Source: Desulfococcaceae bacterium (lineage in GTDB: Bacteria; Desulfobacterota; Desulfobacteria; Desulfobacterales; Desulfosalsimonadaceae). From it: a stretch of DNA of 64,000 nucleotides. The stretch is taken from assembly GCA_030145385.1 (NCBI GenBank), contig JAQYVU010000009.1:1-64000 (forward strand), given 5' to 3'. The position numbers and the translations under genes are program-made. The notes beneath the pieces are model-generated. The model was not told the DNA's origin. It did no database searches and saw nothing but the letters and a program-made list of their open reading frames with translations. Of this stretch, positions 61,033 to 64,000 are shown piece after piece; the first letter of the stretch is position 1; each line of letters opens with the position of its first letter.

Positions 61033-61048
61033 TGGCACAGGTGTTGCA
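61033..61048 (+). promoter_or_regulatory. Consensus sigma-54 promoter of glnD
   Basis: TGGCACAGGTGTTGCA matches the sigma-54 consensus TGGCAC-N5-TTGCA exactly, with GG at 61034-61035 and GC at 61046-61047 ten bases later. Transcription would start near 61058, giving a leader of about 14 bases to the glnD ATG at 61072. Confidence 0.85.
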
Positions 61049-61071
61049 TTTAAATACCGTAGAGGGAAACT

Positions 61072-63711
61072 ATGAGCATAATAAAACAAACATCAGAATC
61101 ATACTCAGCCACATATTCGGACATTTTGGGTGATTACCGGTCATCATTGTTCAGTTCTCCGTCGACTTCGGAAGAAACATCAGACGTGCTTAAAAAGCAT
61201 GCGTTGAGTATTGATAATTATTTTCAGAGCTGTTTTGAATCCAGCAATATTGGCCCTAAGATGGATTTTATCCGAAATCCGTATGCCATTATTGCTTTAG
61301 GCGGTTACGGCAGGTCGGAGCAGTGTGTTCATTCTGATGTGGACCTGCTTTTTCTTTTTCAAAAAAATGTGCCGCCGGCAGCCGATGAGTTGATCCGTGA
61401 AATTATATACCCGCTCTGGGACCTCAAATTAGAGGTCGGGTATGCCACGCGTTCTCTGGATGAGTGTATTTTTATGGCAAAAAGCGATTATGAAGTTTTA
61501 ACATCAATTTTAGATGCCCGGTTTATTTGCGGAATATCTTCTGTGTTTATCAAATTAAGAGATCTGGTCCATCGAAAAATTGTTAAGCGCAATGCCAAAA
61601 AAATAATGAACTGGCTGCTCGAAAGAAATATCGAGCGCCACCATGATTTTGGAGACTCCACTTTTCTGCTTCAGCCGAATTTAAAAGAAGGAAAGGGCGG
61701 TCTCAGGGATTACCACACACTCCGGTGGATCGCCGGGGTAAAATATGATCTGCAGCAGACACGCGATCTGGAGTTCCATGGCGTTATGTCTCATCTTGAA
61801 TACAATGAATTAATGGCTGCGCTCTCGTTTATATGGAACGTCAGAAACAAACTGCACCTGCTGACAAAAAGAAAGTGCGATCAGCTTTATTTTGAATACC
61901 AGCGGCCGGTGGCCGAGTCCATGGGATTTTCGGATGAAAAGGGCCAATCTGCTGTTGAAAAGTTTCTCGGTGAACTCCATTCCCATATGACCTTTATCAA
62001 AAATCAGCTTCAGCTATTTTTATATGAATTCGGGTACGGGAAAAAGGGCAAATGGCGCCAGAGTGCTCAAAAGATAAGTGAAACCCCCGGGATTCATCTG
62101 TTTAAGGATCGTCTGAATTTTGATTCATCTAAAACCATACTCAATGATCCGGAAATGCTGATCAAAATTTTTGAAGTCAGCGCAAGACTGAAAATGCCGC
62201 TCAGCCGGGAGGCAGAGCGTCTGGTGAGGGAATTTAACTATCTGGTAGATGAGAAGTTCAGATCATCCCTATCCGTACGAAATTTGTTTGAGAACATACT
62301 AATTCTGCCGGCACCAACTTTTAATATCTTGGAACAAATGCTGAATACCGGTTTTTTAACTAACCTGGTTCCCGAATTCAAAAATATTGTCAACCGGATT
62401 CAATATGACGCCTATCATCTTTTCCCGGTTGATCGTCATCTGCTGAGAACCGTGTATACACTTAAAATGCTAGGGGAATCGGAAGATCCGGAGCAGGATG
62501 AACTCTGTGTCAAATTATATCGGGGTTTAAAGCGTAAAAAGATTCTGCTGTTGGCTGCATTGCTTCACGATATTGGAAAAGGGCACGAAGGCCGGCATTC
62601 GCAGGCAGGCGCTCAAATATCATCTGCCGTGTTAAAGCGCATGGGATATAGTCCCCGTGAGATAGATCTGGTTTCATTTCTGATTGAAAATCATCTGCTG
62701 CTGATTAAAATCGCCACCCGCCGGGATATTAATGACGAAGAGACGGCAATTATATGTGCCCGCCAGATCAGGGACGGCAATCGGTTAAGGATGCTTTATC
62801 TTTTAACAGTCGCTGATTCCATCGCAACCGGGCCGAAAGCCTGGAACAGCTGGACCGCATCGCTGCTCAGGGATTTTTTTCTTAAAGTTCTTGGAATCCT
62901 TGAAAAAGGGGAGCTCGCCACCACAAGTGTCGTCAATCGAATTGCAAAGAAAAAGAAAGCAGTCCTTGATGCGGGACGGGAACTTGGTGGCGTTGATGTG
63001 GGGAGAATTTTTGATGAAATGTCTCCGCGTTACGTACTGTATATGGAAGTGGAAGATATCATCTCCCATATTCGCTTGTATAATCGTCTTTCTGAAAAAC
63101 CGTTTGAATTAGATATTGCTCATGACGCTGAGTTAAACAGCCGGACAGTGACGATTTGCGCAAAAGACCGTCCCGGTCTGTTTTCGAAAATTGCCGGCGT
63201 CTTTACATTAAATAATATCAATATTCTCGATGTGCATGCCAACACCTGGAAAAATGAAATTGCCCTGGATATTTTTAAAGTTGAACCGCCGCCCGAGCAA
63301 CTGTTTGAAGACGAAAGATGGCAGCGGGTGGGGAAAAATCTTGAGGCGGTTCTGGCAGGCGAGATGGACCTTCAAGCGGAAATGTCCAAAAAAGAGATCC
63401 TCGGCAAACGGAATGAGGCGTTTGTGTCGATACGGCCGAACCGGGTGGCCGTGGATAATGAAGGCTCCAGTTTTTATACGATAATAGAAGTTTTTTCTTA
63501 TGATTTTAAGGGTTTGCTTTATGAGGTGACGGATTCAATCAGCCGATTGGGGTTAAACATTACCGTCGCAAAGATTGCCACCAAAGTGGATCAAGTGGTG
63601 GATGTTTTCTATGTCAGGGATGAAAATGATGCGAAAGTGGATGATCCGGCAGCTGTTGAACAGATCAAAAAAGAAATTATGGCGGTTTTGCCTGCCAAAA
63701 TGGACAGATGA
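61072..63711 (+). CDS. glnD: [Protein-PII] uridylyltransferase / uridylyl-removing enzyme
   Basis: This 879-residue bifunctional nitrogen sensor has a nucleotidyltransferase domain with GGYGRSE (77-83) and SDVDL (88-92). A GlnD-type linker domain follows, then an HD hydrolase with LLHDIGKGHEGRH (about residue 500) and two C-terminal ACT domains (about 691 and 801; CAKDRPGLFSKIAG). It uridylylates PII under low glutamine and removes UMP when glutamine is high. A consensus sigma-54 promoter directly upstream implies induction under nitrogen limitation. It is 55 bases from the ammonium transporter gene. Confidence 0.95.
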   Translation: MSIIKQTSESYSATYSDILGDYRSSLFSSPSTSEETSDVLKKHALSIDNYFQSCFESSNIGPKMDFIRNPYAIIALGGYGRSEQCVHSDVDLLFLFQKNVPPAADELIREIIYPLWDLKLEVGYATRSLDECIFMAKSDYEVLTSILDARFICGISSVFIKLRDLVHRKIVKRNAKKIMNWLLERNIERHHDFGDSTFLLQPNLKEGKGGLRDYHTLRWIAGVKYDLQQTRDLEFHGVMSHLEYNELMAALSFIWNVRNKLHLLTKRKCDQLYFEYQRPVAESMGFSDEKGQSAVEKFLGELHSHMTFIKNQLQLFLYEFGYGKKGKWRQSAQKISETPGIHLFKDRLNFDSSKTILNDPEMLIKIFEVSARLKMPLSREAERLVREFNYLVDEKFRSSLSVRNLFENILILPAPTFNILEQMLNTGFLTNLVPEFKNIVNRIQYDAYHLFPVDRHLLRTVYTLKMLGESEDPEQDELCVKLYRGLKRKKILLLAALLHDIGKGHEGRHSQAGAQISSAVLKRMGYSPREIDLVSFLIENHLLLIKIATRRDINDEETAIICARQIRDGNRLRMLYLLTVADSIATGPKAWNSWTASLLRDFFLKVLGILEKGELATTSVVNRIAKKKKAVLDAGRELGGVDVGRIFDEMSPRYVLYMEVEDIISHIRLYNRLSEKPFELDIAHDAELNSRTVTICAKDRPGLFSKIAGVFTLNNINILDVHANTWKNEIALDIFKVEPPPEQLFEDERWQRVGKNLEAVLAGEMDLQAEMSKKEILGKRNEAFVSIRPNRVAVDNEGSSFYTIIEVFSYDFKGLLYEVTDSISRLGLNITVAKIATKVDQVVDVFYVRDENDAKVDDPAAVEQIKKEIMAVLPAKMDR

Positions 63712-63766
63712 AATAATGCGCGGGGATGGGCGCATCAATAATTAAAATTTTAAAAGGAGAAGTGAA

Positions 63767-64000
63767 ATGTTAAAAAAAAGTACATTACTGACAGCCTTTT
63801 TAATGTTACTACCAATTTCTTCCGCCTTTGCCGCAGATGTTATCGATTCCGGAGACACTTCATGGATGATTGTCGCCACAGCCCTTGTGATGATGATGAC
63901 ACCGGCAGGTCTTGCGCTGTTCTATTCAGGAATGTCCCGGTATAAAAATTTATTGAATACATTTGCCATGACATTTGTATCCTATTGTCTGGGCAGTGTC
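63767..64000 (+). CDS. amt: Ammonium transporter Amt, N-terminal part (window end)
   Basis: The first 78 codons of an Amt-family channel are present before the window ends. A signal-like first segment (LTAFLMLLPISSAFA) is followed by TSWMIVATALVMMMTPAGLA with LFYSGMSRYKN, the family's first membrane helix. A strong AAAAGGAG precedes the ATG. Amt conducts ammonium across the inner membrane and is regulated by PII proteins, which GlnD modifies, so the gene order fits nitrogen control. Whether glnB/glnK follows cannot be seen. Confidence 0.93.
   Translation, partial: MLKKSTLLTAFLMLLPISSAFAADVIDSGDTSWMIVATALVMMMTPAGLALFYSGMSRYKNLLNTFAMTFVSYCLGSV

Overview
The window looks like chromosome from an anaerobic Desulfobacterota bacterium (Desulfobacteraceae-like). 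This is inferred from gene content: a CoA-ligase / ACT / Liv-transporter aromatic-acid cluster, a glycyl-radical-enzyme remnant, crotonases, MglA/roadblock/PATAN signalling proteins, sigma-54 regulation and palindromic intergenic elements. Base composition is moderately AT-rich, and intergenic DNA is clearly AT-rich. I see no integrase, transposase, prophage or CRISPR array.

Layout. 1-132: the 3' end of a 5S rRNA gene and its terminator. 224-2432: a truncated DUF4197 gene, a membrane methyltransferase and an EamA exporter. 2537-6424 (minus): a FabR-like TetR regulator, two LPLAT-type acyltransferases and a conserved unknown, with a candidate operator upstream. 7038-8235 (minus): a decaying locus with an EchA-type crotonase between a gene stub and the frameshifted C-terminus of a glycyl radical enzyme. 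8236-14194: an M20 peptidase, a penicillin-acylase-type lipoprotein, a tyrosine phosphatase and a secreted jelly-roll-like protein. 14556-17437: five tandem paralogous small lipoprotein genes; the first carries an in-frame TAG and a TGA in place of a conserved Cys. 17442-25639 (minus): two phenylacetate-CoA-ligase family proteins flank a complete LivFGMHK importer and a double-ACT protein; this is probably an aromatic or branched-chain acid uptake and activation operon. 26038-27189: crotonase and tRNA-Arg(TCT).

27516-40856 (plus) is mainly housekeeping: an RpoH-type sigma factor, a TPR lipoprotein, a LolB-like lipoprotein, ATP-grasp, a dGTPase-like protein, UPF0280, LapA, MutS, an AMIN amidase and PurB. 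40998-51796 is a coherent signalling cluster: an MglA-like GTPase, two roadblock-type proteins, a response regulator with a PATAN domain, a zinc-ribbon/HAMP sensor without an output domain, a PilB/GspE ATPase, PilZ and an adenylate cyclase, plus three proteins of unknown function. No pilin or pilC is present. It is the best candidate here for an incompletely described system, probably cell-polarity or pilus control.

51946-56543: a sigma-54 activator diverges from a small membrane peptide, an LplT-Aas-like MFS/acyltransferase fusion and a lipase-like hydrolase. Palindromes and a near-consensus sigma-54 promoter lie between them, so the activator probably controls that lipid-remodelling operon. 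56666-60841: an ArsF-like thiol protein, an M48 metalloprotease, a beta-repeat surface-type protein and a large unknown protein. 61033-64000: a consensus sigma-54 promoter drives glnD, followed by amt (cut by the window end), a nitrogen-control operon.

All family assignments come from motifs and memory of families; no database search was run.
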